64,000 bases of DNA. Origin: Sodiomyces alkalinus F11. Lineage: Eukaryota > Ascomycota > Sordariomycetes > Glomerellales > Plectosphaerellaceae. Location: contig NW_021167089.1 of the NCBI RefSeq assembly GCF_003711515.1, forward strand, positions 644,907 through 708,906, read 5' to 3'. The notes under the pieces are model-generated. The model saw nothing but the letters and a program-made list of their open reading frames with translations, had not been told where the DNA came from and ran no database searches. Both the position numbers and the translations under genes were made by a program. Shown here piece by piece: positions 26,027 through 37,072 of the stretch; within the stretch, counting starts at the first letter, position 1; every line of letters starts with the position of its first letter.

Positions 26027-27266
26027 CTATCCCTGACGTGCCATCTCCTCGAGCCAGCCTAGAATAAAAGGACGAGCCTTGATCAGGATGCACTCGGCGT
26101 ACAAGTTCTCGCCGGAACTAAAGGTGTCGGGGGCACTACCGGCGATAGGAGTCCCTAAGGGATCGTCCGACAAAACGTAACGCCGAGCACGCTGAGCATC
26201 CACAGTCAGCACCATGTTGCTTTAACCGCGGTTCCCCTTCATGGATGATGGATCCAGATAGGAGGATAGGGGGCAGGGGCCACATATGCGCGTACCTTTT
26301 CCAGAAAGCGCTTAAGCTCCTCACTACGGATTTCCTTTGGAAGCAAAACCACCTCCAGAAGAGAGAGTGTATTGATACGATGACCCCACTGTGTCCAGAT
26401 TTCCTCCCGATCGAGAAGTTTCACCAGCATGTCAGAAGGATCCCCGATGGCAATCAAGTCAATACATGCCTCGCTCGAAGCGAGGGCAGGCAGCACCTGG
26501 CGCAGAATAGACTCCATATGGTTCTCGGGCGTCTCGCTGCCGGGGATGCGGTTGGCGACAGTGATGCGACGGCCGGTGTGGGCCATACTGGCGAGGGGCA
26601 TGTCGGCGACGGCGGCGAGGGTCAGAGCCGTGCGACCCTCGGGCCACCAGAAGACACCGCCGACATTCGCGAGGACGACACCCGGAGCTCGCGGGTCGTC
26701 GGCGGACGACTGCTGCGCTTGCAGGTCGCGGACGACGGAGACCATGGTGCCTTTGTTGATGCCGCCGCGTCCATTGGCGACGCGGAGCGCGAGGTTGCCG
26801 AGGTTTTGGTGGGGCTCGCCGAAAATGACGACGACACGGCTCTTCTCCTTCAGATTCTGGCTCGCAAAGATGGGAACGTGGGGCTGTGACTCGTCCGTGG
26901 TGCCTAGTGGCAGGAGTACTTTCTCCAGGCCCTCCTTCTCCAGACGGTGGAATACAATGTTCTGGATGGCTTCTAGTGGGATGTTAGTCGTCCATGACAA
27001 GGAATCTAGAATCTATACGCACGGTTGAAATGGAAGCGCTGGCGGTAGTTGATCCGCTGGTTCTTGTCTATGAAAAAATGAAAGTACCTGTCCGGGTCGG
27101 CGATAGACCGAATTTCGTCATCCTCGTTGATGAAATACCTGTCATTCCGTGTCAGCCAGGACGCAGAGATGTTTGGAAGGGAGATGGATCCGACTTGCCC
27201 GAGATCCTTGAGGTTTGACGGGTAGACAGGGTCCTTGGGAAGACCCGACCAGAGACGACGGTACAT
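26027..27266 (-). CDS. Arb2-domain protein (Argonaute-binding/histone-deacetylase-associated fold)
   Basis: Four exons (27199-27266, 27023-27138, 26296-26972, 26027-26191; complement) give 341 aa. Recognisable blocks are MYRRLWSGLPKDP, YFINEDDEIRSI, RVVVIFGEPHQNLG, GVVLANVGGVFWWPEGR and the terminal DPLGTPIAG with FSSGENLYAECI. The domain resembles that of fission yeast Arb2 (siRNA chaperone complex) and the C-terminal part of Hda1-type deacetylases. The exact role here is unknown. The second intron has a canonical GACTAAC branch site. The first is of the GC-AG class (GCAAGT donor) and is 60 nt long with no stop, so retention would keep the frame. The last exon was chosen because it restores the conserved C-terminus; the alternative in-frame read-through ends in a non-conserved tail. 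Confidence 0.8.
27139..27198 (-). other. GC-AG intron, 60 nt, frame-preserving
   Basis: On the coding strand the donor reads GG|GCAAGTCGG and the acceptor GAATGACAG|GTATTTC. A CTGAC branch motif lies about 15 nt before the AG. Splicing joins LKDLG to YFINEDDE, which fits the family. Retention inserts 20 residues without a stop. Confidence 0.75.
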
Positions 27267-27794
27267 CGTGCAGACAGACGACGGCAAGAGAAAGTTAATC
27301 AGAAGAATCCAAAGTTGATGGGAAAGAAGAGAGAAAGAAGCTTGTCTCTTCTGACAAATTCTGGGCTGGCCGAGGTAGCAGGATAGAGGTGCCCAGTAAA
27401 ACGTATCTGATGGCACCTTGGTAGATGAAGTAGGCGCCTATCTTAGTTACCTTAGGCAGGAACAAGAGGCTGCCCGTGATGCATAATCACTCCCCAACCA
27501 AGATCGCAACTTCCCCCGGTTTGACGCTTGCCTCTCCTTCAACCTATGACAACAATATTGCGCCTTGCCTTTGCCGACAAAGACGCCCAAGTCCAGGGAT
27601 CTCACAGATGTGTCCAGCACACGAGCAGCAGCAGCATCCCGAAAATGGAAGTTTGTTTCTTCGGCAAACGATATCATGCGCAGTGGCCCATGGGACAAAG
27701 ATTTGTCGTCAAAAATTTCGTATATTTGTACAATCGTAAAGTGTTGCAGACAATCGAACCTTGCCATCGTCTCGGTCCGAGCCGCCAACGCCGC

Positions 27795-28377
27795 CTACCA
27801 ACTGGCCTTCTTCACGCCCGGCAGGTTACCCTCTATCGCTTGCATTCGGAAGTTGTACTGTTGCCGCCACTGTCAGTTACTGTATCCTTCAACCCAACAA
27901 CGTCCGGTCCAGAACAAAACGCCCTTGATCGATTGCCGCCCGAAGAAACGCGACGTACCCTTGTCATTTTGAAGTCTCGGAACACGCCGCGGCTCTTGCC
28001 ACCAAGGATGCACCGGTTCCGGATTTGTGACGGCCTTGTGTAGCAATGCATTTGCGACAGCTGGAGCTGGGCTTCGGCCCGTACGCGCGGAGGGAGGGTT
28101 GTGTTGCGGATGATGTAGCGGAGCGCTTGCCTGCAACGTGGAGGGTTGACGTCTCTGTCAGCTCTTCCGTCCTGATTCCTCCACTGCATTGTCTCATGAA
28201 GACTTGAGAATAGAGGCAAAGGGGTCGGGCGGGAGGGAGATGGCCGGGGCCTTCCGGGTTCACGTACCTTTCTGTCTCGAAGGCCTCGAAAGCCTTGCGC
28301 TTGGTGTGGTCGCGGATCGTTCCAATCTTGACGAAGCAGCCCAGAGTGAGCTTCTTCGCCCGTTGAAACATCGACAT
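27795..28377 (-). CDS. MRP2: Mitochondrial 37S ribosomal protein Mrp2 (uS14m)
   Basis: Exons 28268-28377, 27959-28130 and 27795-27857 (complement) encode 114 aa, the usual length. The exons give TIRDHTKRKAFEAFETER, QALRYIIRNTTLPPRVRA, LQLSQMHCYTRPSQIRNRC and the family's characteristic end GNLPGVKKASW. Mrp2 is the S14 protein of the mitochondrial small subunit head. All introns have GTACGT-like donors. It is the last conserved gene before the accessory island. Confidence 0.95.
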
Positions 28378-28950
28378 CTTGCCCGTGTTGTTGGTGGTGA
28401 GATGCGGTGCTGAGGACGGGAGCGAAACGGTCCAATTCGTGAAGCTTTCTTTGTGTCCAAATCCAATTGCTCACCGAAACTCGGATTAACGATCACGGAC
28501 CGTGTTTTCTCCGATGTGGAAGTGAGTGTACCTTTGGTGGTGGGGGTCATTACTAATCATTCTCGACGACAGAAGCAAGACCATGGTTCCAAAAGGTACC
28601 CTTTTTTTAAAAAAAGAAAAAAAAAAAAGAAAAAAAAACCACAACTCCAACGATATGCGCGTGATATTCGGGAATACGAGAGGTATCGCGAGGGCCTGTC
28701 GGCAGTCTCAAAGTTCACGAGGGAGTCCATCGCGCGGAAGCTTTACGAGGTCCTACTGCTTGGAAATCATACTGTCGACGAGATCTATGCGGCCGTCGAA
28801 CTGGCAAGATAGAAAGGGACGGTTATACAGCTGCTGGGCCCTCCAAGAAATGCCGAATCATCAAGAGATCACAATGTCCAGATGGAGGTTGATGCCTGCA
28901 CGGAATAACTCAAATGGTTAGGACTAATAAGGTACGGACGGATATGATTA
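28378..28950. other. Upstream region of mrp2, edge of the accessory island
   Basis: This stretch includes the mrp2 promoter and an A-rich homopolymer region at about 28600-28640. An open frame across 28453-28812 has no recognised motif and I do not call it. Confidence 0.45.
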
Positions 28951-29127
28951 GGCCCCGTTCGACAATTTCATCAACTTAGTAAATCCCACTAAGTTAGCGA
29001 AAAAATGCATAACTTATAACCCACCGATAGCATAAGAACCCCTTTTATATAATATTTTCAGTGTAACTGCATTTTTTATATATTCCTCCGTTATCCCCCT
29101 ATTATCTAGGTACTACGCTAAGCAGGG
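28951..29127. repeat. PIF/Harbinger-type terminal repeat fragment or MITE
   Basis: It starts with GGCCCCGTTCGACAATTTCA directly after TTA (28948-28950). The inverted complement of the sequence ending at 59541 begins GGCCCCGTTCGACCATTTTA, also next to TTA. The two ends match at the first 13 bases and at most of the first 30. The remaining AT-rich stretch ends in AGGGGCCTATTA, so it could instead be a small MITE with short ends of its own. The boundary at 29127 is uncertain. Confidence 0.6.
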
Positions 29128-29595
29128 GCCTATTAGCTCGAGGATTTTACTCCTAAAATCGAGAAGCCGCTGATGGGGCCACCGAATCGGGCGGACTCTG
29201 CCGCCATTCTCACAGGCCTCATCAGCGCGTGTCGGGTCTTGTCTCGGTGCAGGCCAGGTACTGAGTACTTCCAGTGGGACTGTGCGGGCCCTGTGACAGT
29301 TGCGTCTGTCAGGGGGCCCACAGCCAGGCATCCGCTCAGCGAAGGAAGGCATGGCTGGTCCAGGAGCCGGGCTTCTTGAGCCCTCTTTTCGCGTTTGTCC
29401 AAACGCCTCTTTTGGCTCTTTCCAACAATGAGCTGTCCCTTCATCGTCTTACCTGGGCGATAATGCGCCATAAAAGGCGGCAGCGCCTTCTACGGCGTTC
29501 GCCATGCTTCGATCGGTCGGTCGCTCCCATTCTTTCGCCGCAATCCTTCCTCACTTTCGCATCGCCGCCCTTCGACAGCTCGACCTCGAACCACT

Positions 29596-32132
29596 ATGCC
29601 ATATGACGCGGGCGCGAACGGCGCTCTCGACAATCATGTCGATTTTCTTGCCCAGATCGCTCAAGAATCCCAAGGGAAACGACAAAAACGGCCTGCCCCG
29701 CTTTCCGCCGAAGAGCACGCTGAGAATCGAAAGCGACTCGAACGAGCGACCTTCGTCAAGCCCGTCTACGCGGATGAAACCCAGATTAATGTGGCTGGTC
29801 TTCTGAAGAAATGGCAGCGGTACGTGAACCTGTCCCTTCTCTCCTCGGATGTCTCTCTAACGGGGAATGTAAGATACTGCCGCGAGAATAACGTGGGCGA
29901 TTGGGAGGCCACACTGAAGACCTTGCGGCGAGCGACGATTATGGATTTCTTCCTCTTCGTCCGCAGCAACTACACCATCAAATCATGGGGCACCTCGCAT
30001 GTGTACATTCGCCAGTTTCAACAGCTGTACACTTCGGTGACGGGTCGCTTCCTGGACCGGAACGATGCCAAGGAGGTTTACAAGGTGCGGCCATCTGAAC
30101 TGGATTCCTGTATCAGGACAGGACGATACTAACGTGTTTCATACAGTACCACCGACAAGTCCTGATTCCTCGGTTCGATCTCCGCGCACCCAATATTGAC
30201 GGCAAGCCAGTCGTAAGCGCGCCCGATTTGCAGGTCCTCCTGGCGTTCAATATCGCCTATGATACGAAGATCTTCCCAAGCGAGCGGCATCGCATCCAGC
30301 TCGCCTGCTGCTACAAGATGATGTCCTATACCGGAGCGAGGCCTGCCGAGCTCGTTCACAACGAGAGAGCGAAGCCCAAGAACAAGGTGTTCAAAACGCT
30401 CTTCGGCTCCAAGATCGTATCTCTGGATGCCACCGACCATGGGAAGATCGAGGACGAGGCTGGAGACGATACGGACGACGAAAGCAAGACGGACGACGCC
30501 GCAGCGGAGTGTCGGCGATTGGACGAGCTTCTGTCGTCCGAGACAAAAGGCCGCGGGCGCCCAAAGGCGCTCTGTTACGAGGATATACGTTTGATGATTG
30601 TCCGTCATCCGGTAACGGGAAAGGCCATTCCTGCCATGGCCATCAAGTTCGTTCATCACAAGGGATCGGACAACAAGCCTAAACCGTGAGTGCTGGCCAC
30701 CCAGATCCGCGACGACGTATACACTACTCCATGCTGATCTTAACCAGAACGATCTTTTACTTCACACCGACCAAGAAGCTGGTTTTCTGTCTCGTCAGCG
30801 ACATCATCGCGCTCGCGCTCCACGATCGCGCCTTTGACGCTCCAAGCTTGACAAGCGCCGGCCGGGTATTGGGGACCAAGATCTCGGCATCCATGTCATG
30901 CATACCTCTACGGTGGAAGAAGTCCATGCTCAAGATACCAATCTTACGGCGCTTTGGCTGCAATGGAGTTCTCTCCCACGACGAGCCCATGCCCTACGCC
31001 AAGCTGCGAGACGACATGGGACAGCAGAGTGAAGATGCCGGGTTTGAAATCCGGTGGACGCCAAGGTTTTGCCGCAGAGGCGCAGCTAACGCTGCCAACG
31101 GTACGTACGCTGTGGAACAAGCACCGAGGCGTATATTCATTTACCTGCTGAGACTAATATGATGAAAAGGAGCCGCACCAGATGCTGTTCGGGACCAGAT
31201 GATGCGACACGACCCCAAGTTCGCCACATTTCACGATGCGACCTAAATCAGATGGTCGACTTCGATATGCAGAACACGTTTCTCCAAGAAGAGACGGAAA
31301 CTCGGCTGTACAAGCTATTCGCGCATGTCAGCCTGACACGCGACCCTAGGGCAAAACGCGACATGGTGCCTGCCAAAGTCTGGGCGAATCTGCCGCCAGA
31401 GCCCGAGATCGAGAAGCTGCACGAACGGCGGGCCGCACTGAAACGAGGACAATACCGCATCCAAGGCCGGGCAGAGGAGCAAGAGATACGAATGCTGACC
31501 GAGCAGATACGGCTCAACAGAAAAAGCATGAGGACCACATTGCGAAGCGATACCGAGAGTACTACTTTTATAACCGGCCGACCTGGGACATTGAGAGACG
31601 AGCACGCGGTGAGCTGGAGGAAGAAGAGTACGAGGAGCCTCAGATCGAGCTCGACATCCCCGAACGCGCCCGACTTGCCGAAATCTGGTGTCACCAGCCG
31701 GAACATTGGACAGATAACGAGATCGCCCGTCATCGCATCGAGCAGATTGATCAGATGGTATTGTTGTGCGACAAGAGAGAGACGCGTCGTCGTGGTCGCC
31801 AACGACGTCAATTAAACTTGTCTACCAAACGAGACTCACCGAGTATATCCCCCGCACCCGAAGCCGATCCGTTTCCGCTCTTGATGGATGCGGGACAGTG
31901 TCCTGACTGCATCGGCGATGGTCGGCTTTCGAAAGAGGAGCGGACTTTCCGGTTTTGTCGCCCGGCGATCCGGAATGAGCACTTTGACGACCAGCACTTG
32001 AAAGCGCGCGAGCTTGCGCAGCGTCGCGGCGAAGCAATCCGCTGCGAGCACCCCAAGTGCGTAGACGTAAAGTTACATTCCCTGGATCACTTCCGGAACC
32101 ATGTGAGGACGGTTCACAATGTCGCGCTTTGA
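29596..32132 (+). pseudogene. DUF3435 tyrosine recombinase (Starship-captain family), frameshifted
   Basis: Exons 29596-30084, 30147-30685, 30748-31100 and 31170-32132 restore an 800-residue family protein apart from two single-base losses. Expected features are the first active-site arginine in YTGARPAELV, the second in TPRFCRRGAANAANG, MMRHDPKFATFHDA, and a C-terminal zinc-binding tail (CPDCIGDG, FCRPAIRNEHFDDQHL, CEHPKC, FRNHVRTVH). At 31240/31241 the frame breaks exactly where relatives read AYLNQ or AYINE: a T is missing, so the presumed catalytic tyrosine codon becomes ACC and a TAA follows. A second base is missing in the A-run near 31513-31518, after which the last frame reads through to the natural end. 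DUF3435 recombinases mobilise Starship elements and sit at their 5' edge facing inward, as here. Sequencing error is possible, chiefly for the second break. Confidence 0.85.
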
Positions 32133-33111
32133 ACCGCAGACCAGGCAGGTACGCGTAGGCGCAAGAAAGCGAAGCACCGTTCAATGGCTCGGGATCTGGG
32201 ATAGGAGAAGCGATCGGTTCTTCTCTAGTGTACTGTATGCTTGGTGTGTTAGACAATTGCAACATCTCTATCCCTACAAAGAAGGGCGCCAGTCTTACTT
32301 CAACATATCAACATGCCCCCCCCCCCCCCCCCCCCCCCCCCCAAAAAAGACGAGCACATTACTAGTTCTTCGGGGGCCTTGTGTCAAGACAGTCCGATGT
32401 GGTATTTAACGGTCTTCTTCTCGGATTGCATCAGTCGCCCAATTGCGTTTGCCGCCATTCAAAACGTTCTTCAGAAAAACTTCTATCATAGGCCTGTGAA
32501 CGTTTCTTGAAGTTTTCTTCGGCCCATTCTTGTTTGTTGATGTTCCTATCTATTCAAATGATCAATATCAAACGAAGCGTGTGTGATGTGCTCGTACGTA
32601 CCCGGGTGATAGAGCAACTTTTCTTCAGATGCCCCCGTTTTACATCGTCGAAGCTAGCGTCTGCGTTGACCTGAGCAATGATTAGCAATGCAGCCGGGAC
32701 CAGGGGCTATTGCGCACGTACATCAAGCCATCCGTATCAATCCAAGTCTTCCGGCATGTTGCTCGTGGGATGGACGCGGTGTTCGTTGTGCCTCGCGAAA
32801 GTCGGAGTCTTTTAAGAACCAGTGGAGCGCAGTCCCCATGGGGACTGCGCTCACTCAGTGACCCCAAAGACGCTGCGGGTGGTGGACCCGACCAAGTCGC
32901 TCATGGCGCCGCGGTGGGCCACAGGCCTGTGACGGAGCTTAGGACTTTGTTGGCGGGCTGGCTCAGATGCAATGGAGCCAGCCAGCAAAATCTCGGGTCA
33001 TTCAGGAAGCGCGAAGGAATGATTGACCGTACGATATTAGAGGCACCATCCGCGACCGAGAGCCTGGTCAAGCCACGCGCAAAACATCGTCTCATTCAGT
33101 AACGAGAAGCT
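32133..33111. other. Non-coding stretch downstream of the captain, with palindromes
   Basis: It holds a run of 27 C at 32316-32342, a perfect 28-bp palindrome at 32825-32852 and a stem-loop of GGCTGGCTC with GAGCCAGCC around 32957-32984. The longest open frame (32710-33102) shows no domain and spans the palindromes, so I do not call it. Confidence 0.5.
32825..32852. repeat. Perfect 28-bp palindrome
   Basis: The half-site is GAGCGCAGTCCCCA, followed by its exact complement with no spacer. A diverged copy lies 10 kb away at 42826-42853. Confidence 0.95.
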
Positions 33112-34210
33112 CTACACTTCTGACGCGAGATATGTAGGTACCAAATCTGGTTTCAACTCCACCCCTTGGATGTTGTCGAGTACCCTATTCATTTCCCGAG
33201 ATACGCGATCAAGCATTGTCCGTAATGGGCATTCAGACCCGGCGCTGCATTGGTGACGACAGGCGCTGGCTGCCGTCCCAAACTGTGCTGCCAGAGTTGC
33301 AGCTGCGGAGTCCCGAAATCGTGTGACAGACGGCCATAAGTTATTCTGCCGGAGTAGGATAAAATACTCTGCCACGCGCGATTGGCTTGTGCAGTACACT
33401 TTGTGAATTTCGGAAGTTCCACATGGGTGGCATTTCTTAGCGGTCTCCGGATGCTTTCTGCCGCATTGGTCACAGACCCGGCCCGCCATCTCGTAGCCCC
33501 TCAATGAGCCTTCGAGCATTTCCTCACCGGAATGCATTATGCCCTGTAGGCGATCGAGCAATAGGCGGACTGACTGGATTATCCTACCTAATTGGTAGTC
33601 AGCCTTCGGCGTGCGCCGCCGATGTTTTGGGGGTGCACATACTGTGGAGCTCAGTAGCCATCAGCGCTGTCACGTCTTGCTCTTGCCACAGCGAGGCAGT
33701 AACGATATCGACATGGCGGATCGCCAGGGCAGAAATGCGCCTGAAATGCTTTGCATCTTCGAAGAAAAACGCCGCGGAGAGCAGAAAGCCAATATCGTAC
33801 GCTTTTGGAACCTTTTCCGAATCCAACCAAAGGTGGAGCCAGGGCCTCAGAGCGTTGGTGCATTGATATTTGTTACAATGAAGCGCAATTGCTGCAAGCT
33901 TCTCGGGTTTCATCGTAGTGTATTCTGTGCCGTTCCGAAAGTGCAGCAGCGATAAAATCGCTTCCATGGCTTCGGAGTCATCCTCTTCCAATTCGATCCT
34001 GGGGAAGGTACCCGCCTTGGTTTCGAGACCTTCCTTGAAATTTGATTCGAAAAGTACACGAAAGTAACTGGATGCGAGTGCGAGAACCGGGGAAGAAACA
34101 ACAAATTGTATGCTTGTTGAGCCCTTCTTGTCGGGGAATGCGAGGGTGACGTTTCCGCTTGGATCTAAGCAGACGCATCGATGATTCTCTGTCGTCTGTT
34201 GTTCGTCCAT
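33112..34210 (-). CDS. BTB/POZ-domain protein with Cys-rich segment
   Basis: Two exons (33643-34210 and 33112-33569, complement) encode 341 aa. The acceptor was chosen to keep the C-terminal frame open. Residues 1-115 form a BTB fold of the fungal type that senses a stretch such as FVVSSPVLALASSYFRVLFES and ends in an acidic IELEEDDSEAMEAILSLL. The second exon has CDQCGRKHPETAKKCHPCG, a possible zinc site, and a further cluster (CRHQCSAGSECPL). Single BTB proteins of this kind form large, variable families in filamentous fungi with unknown roles. It lies inside the island, points toward the captain, and shows no premature stop. Confidence 0.7.
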
Positions 34211-35958
34211 TGTAGCAAGTATTGTGATAATGTGTGCGGTCCCAGAAAAGCTGCATGTGCGAACACCTGTGATTTAATAGTAGTACCCGGGCCACTATTA
34301 TATTCGGAGTGTTGACGCTGCGGCTGAAACCCAGCTTACACTTATGGGTCTTTGACTAACGACGTAAAGCGAGTTGCAAGATTCGCGCCAGACCGGCCGA
34401 GGCGATGTAGGCTCAACCTTATCCATACTTGGAAGGCCCGATGTCTGTCGCAAACATCTATGCCACTGCCTGCTGACATTGACTTGAGCCCGGCCGTGTA
34501 CACTGGTAGTCATATGGGCTTTTCAGCACTGGTGCATAGCGCTGAATGGGGCACTGTTTTACAATGAGACACATCACGTCGACCGTGGAGCTCTTAGAGC
34601 GACAGCATGTGCTACAGCCGTCTGGAAGGAGATACTGGCCAATTCAAGAACCGTAGGTCTGTTCTCCTATTTCAATTTGTCGTCCATCTGAATGGCTGAC
34701 TCACGGCGATTAGCTACTTGATGCCCTGGCCCTCGGACGCTTTGCAGGCTTCGCGAGGAAAACAAAGCAGCCGAGTCGCCTCTTCCGTTAGATTTCAGCA
34801 TTTGCGTTGTACGTAGCTCTCCGCAAAAACTCTCCGGCGGCACTTGTTCAATTCCGGCGCACTAACCATCCACGCAGCAGTACATTCCCATAGTAAACGA
34901 GAACTATAAGGCTTTCTTGCCAAGCTTCGGGATGCTCGGGACTGATCTGTTCAATGCCATCGAGTGAGGGGCCTTCAACCGGTTTATTTTAAACAACATA
35001 TTGCATGATCAATCATTCGTGTCGTCATCTCTTAAAGTATTTGATTTCGAACGTATTATGCTTCTTCGCGCACGCCTGGTCCTGTGGCAAATGGATATGG
35101 AGCGGATTCCGGCAGCAATGCCACAAGGAGACACGCTCTGGCGAAACGTGCAGCCTGCTCAGGCACTTGCAAGATCCACAGTTGCTCGAGAAGCACCTAT
35201 GCGTTGATGATCACTAGCAGGCATCGTCTCTCCTGCTATCTTTCTCACGTCCAAACAATCACTAGCCGGAGCTAGCCAGCTGATCAACTCGCGGTTGACG
35301 GTCCACAGCTCCTGAACATGGCTAAGAAGGTGCTGGCGATGGCGACGGCGATGGCACTCAACCCTTCCACCCGTGTCGAAACAAGTCGGCGATTTAGGAC
35401 GTCGATGTATCGTTATCTTCGTTGGTAGATGGCCTTAGCTGTGATGGGCGTTGTGATGGCACTCATGCGGGGAAGTGCTTAGCTGAATATGGCACTCCGC
35501 CAAGGCCAGCTCTCAATTATGAGAGAACCCCTGTTACTCGCTGCGTCCCCACAAGGCAACAGTCAATCACCATTTTGTGACATCCCCTGGTGTCATAAGC
35601 CGAGTTGCAGGTCGACTGCAGGACACCATCACCTTCGTCGACGCAAAGCAGGGCAGTGACTCCTCACGACGTAAAGCATTCTTACCCTGTCATAATTCCT
35701 GTCACTTGGTCTGCCTTTGCTGCAACAACCACACCCAATTTTGAGAGCTGCATCCAGACAGCAATCCTCGACATGTTGGTCAAGATCATTGCAGTCTCTT
35801 TCCGAAGACGCAATGGCCGAGGCCATTAGGATACGTTGGAGTATAAAGAGGGAGTCGGAAGCAGATGATGTCGATTACGGGGTTGAACAACGTCTTCTGC
35901 GTGCTATCTAGCCACGCACTCATACGTACTATTGTATTCCTCGTCATTCACGTCAACC
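34211..35958. other. 1.7-kb stretch with no gene recognised
   Basis: Open frames are short and no domain is visible on either strand. A TATAAA at 35843-35848 lies 111 nt before the next ATG and probably belongs to that gene. Confidence 0.45.
35843..35848 (+). promoter_or_regulatory. TATA box
   Basis: TATAAA occurs 111 nt upstream of the start codon at 35959, a plausible spacing for a fungal core promoter. Confidence 0.4.
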
Positions 35959-36855
35959 ATGTCGCACTCATCCGGCCGTGAAGGGTGGTGCAAATCGTGC
36001 CCGCATGCCATGGACAAACACAAGAAAGAATATTGCTCTGCCTGTCGGGGCTATGTCCAAATATGCATGTGCCTTAACCACGAAGGCGGAGATCCGATAT
36101 ACAAGATATGCTTTGGCAAATGCAAATGCCGATTCCCAACAACCGCCTACGGCGCCAGTTTGACCTGGCTAGCAGCCTATCAGTACCGACCTGACCACGA
36201 GGCGTACATTCCGGCGCTCCATCCTGACTACACCATTGAAGAAGACACAACCGAAATTTCCAACGCAGACCCCAGCAACCTCGATTTTGACTACGAACAG
36301 CTGGGAACTGACCCTGGACTCGATATCGAAGAATCTTCAGCCGCAGTAGCTGGGCCCAATGCCTTAAGACAACAACCGGAGAGCCCAGATCCTCTGTCGT
36401 ATACCGGGCAGTCACCAACCAGTCTCGAAAAGGCAATGGGAAGTATGAGCATTGGTGTGCACGGCGAACGATCAGAGAGTCCGGATCCTCTCGTGATGCC
36501 AGGGCCAAGTGCTTGGAACGGTCCGACCGAAGTGAAACCGGTGGCAGCATACGGCGGCATTGCTTTCCAAAGCGGGGATACGTGGTTTCACACCAGCCCA
36601 GAGCAATGGCTTTGGCTAGGTGGCTGCTGGATGTTTTTCGACTCTGATCGACAGTTCAATTGCCAGGCACTTCCAGTCACAGGACCGAAAGTCAAGGGAA
36701 AAGGCAAAGAGAAAAAGGCGGAGAAAGACAACATTGAGGTGAACCCTGTTGCAGCATACGGCCGTATTGCATTCCAATACCACATGTGGCAAATGGCAAC
36801 ATACTCAGAAAGAGCAATGGCACAAGAAGCATGGCCGATTTCTATTCACCGATGA
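35959..36855 (+). CDS. Hypothetical Cys-rich protein with a duplicated domain
   Basis: 298 aa from the ATG at 35959; a TTG 27 nt upstream is not a credible start. The N-terminus is Cys/His-rich (WCKSCPHAMDKHKKEYCSAC, CMCLNHEGG, CFGKCKC) and may bind zinc. Two tandem units follow, each beginning EVxPVAAYGxIAFQ. In the first, AFQ continues to DTWFHTSPEQWLWLGGCW and CQALP. In the second, the homologous stretch (KWQHTQKEQWHKKHGRFLF, YSCKTLP) is in the +1 frame, so the annotated end is the product of a frameshift and the ancestral frame runs to about 37000. A shorter repeat (ESPDPL) also occurs twice. I do not recognise the family. Confidence 0.55.
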   Translation: MSHSSGREGWCKSCPHAMDKHKKEYCSACRGYVQICMCLNHEGGDPIYKICFGKCKCRFPTTAYGASLTWLAAYQYRPDHEAYIPALHPDYTIEEDTTEISNADPSNLDFDYEQLGTDPGLDIEESSAAVAGPNALRQQPESPDPLSYTGQSPTSLEKAMGSMSIGVHGERSESPDPLVMPGPSAWNGPTEVKPVAAYGGIAFQSGDTWFHTSPEQWLWLGGCWMFFDSDRQFNCQALPVTGPKVKGKGKEKKAEKDNIEVNPVAAYGRIAFQYHMWQMATYSERAMAQEAWPISIHR

Positions 36856-37072
36856 ATGGGACCAGACTTACTCATGCAAGACTTTACCAAAGGCAGAAGG
36901 AGGAGAGGGGTCAGAGAGAACGGACAAGGGAAAGGCGGCTGATCTGATTCAGGATCGGGGTGGAAGGAATGAGAGGAAAAGACGAGAACACGGGCGCTGA
37001 CGATGTAGTGCTTAAGGAGTTTTCCTTTGTCACTTTCGTTTATTGGATGTCTTTTTGGCTATCGCAGCCCTT

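Noticed and set aside
32710..33102. Plus-strand frame of 130 codons downstream of the captain
   Set aside because: It runs across the palindromes and shows no protein family pattern.
34500..34700. Stretch with faint similarity to a retroelement RNase H
   Set aside because: Only a few residues in separate frames fit. No catalytic motif set can be shown.
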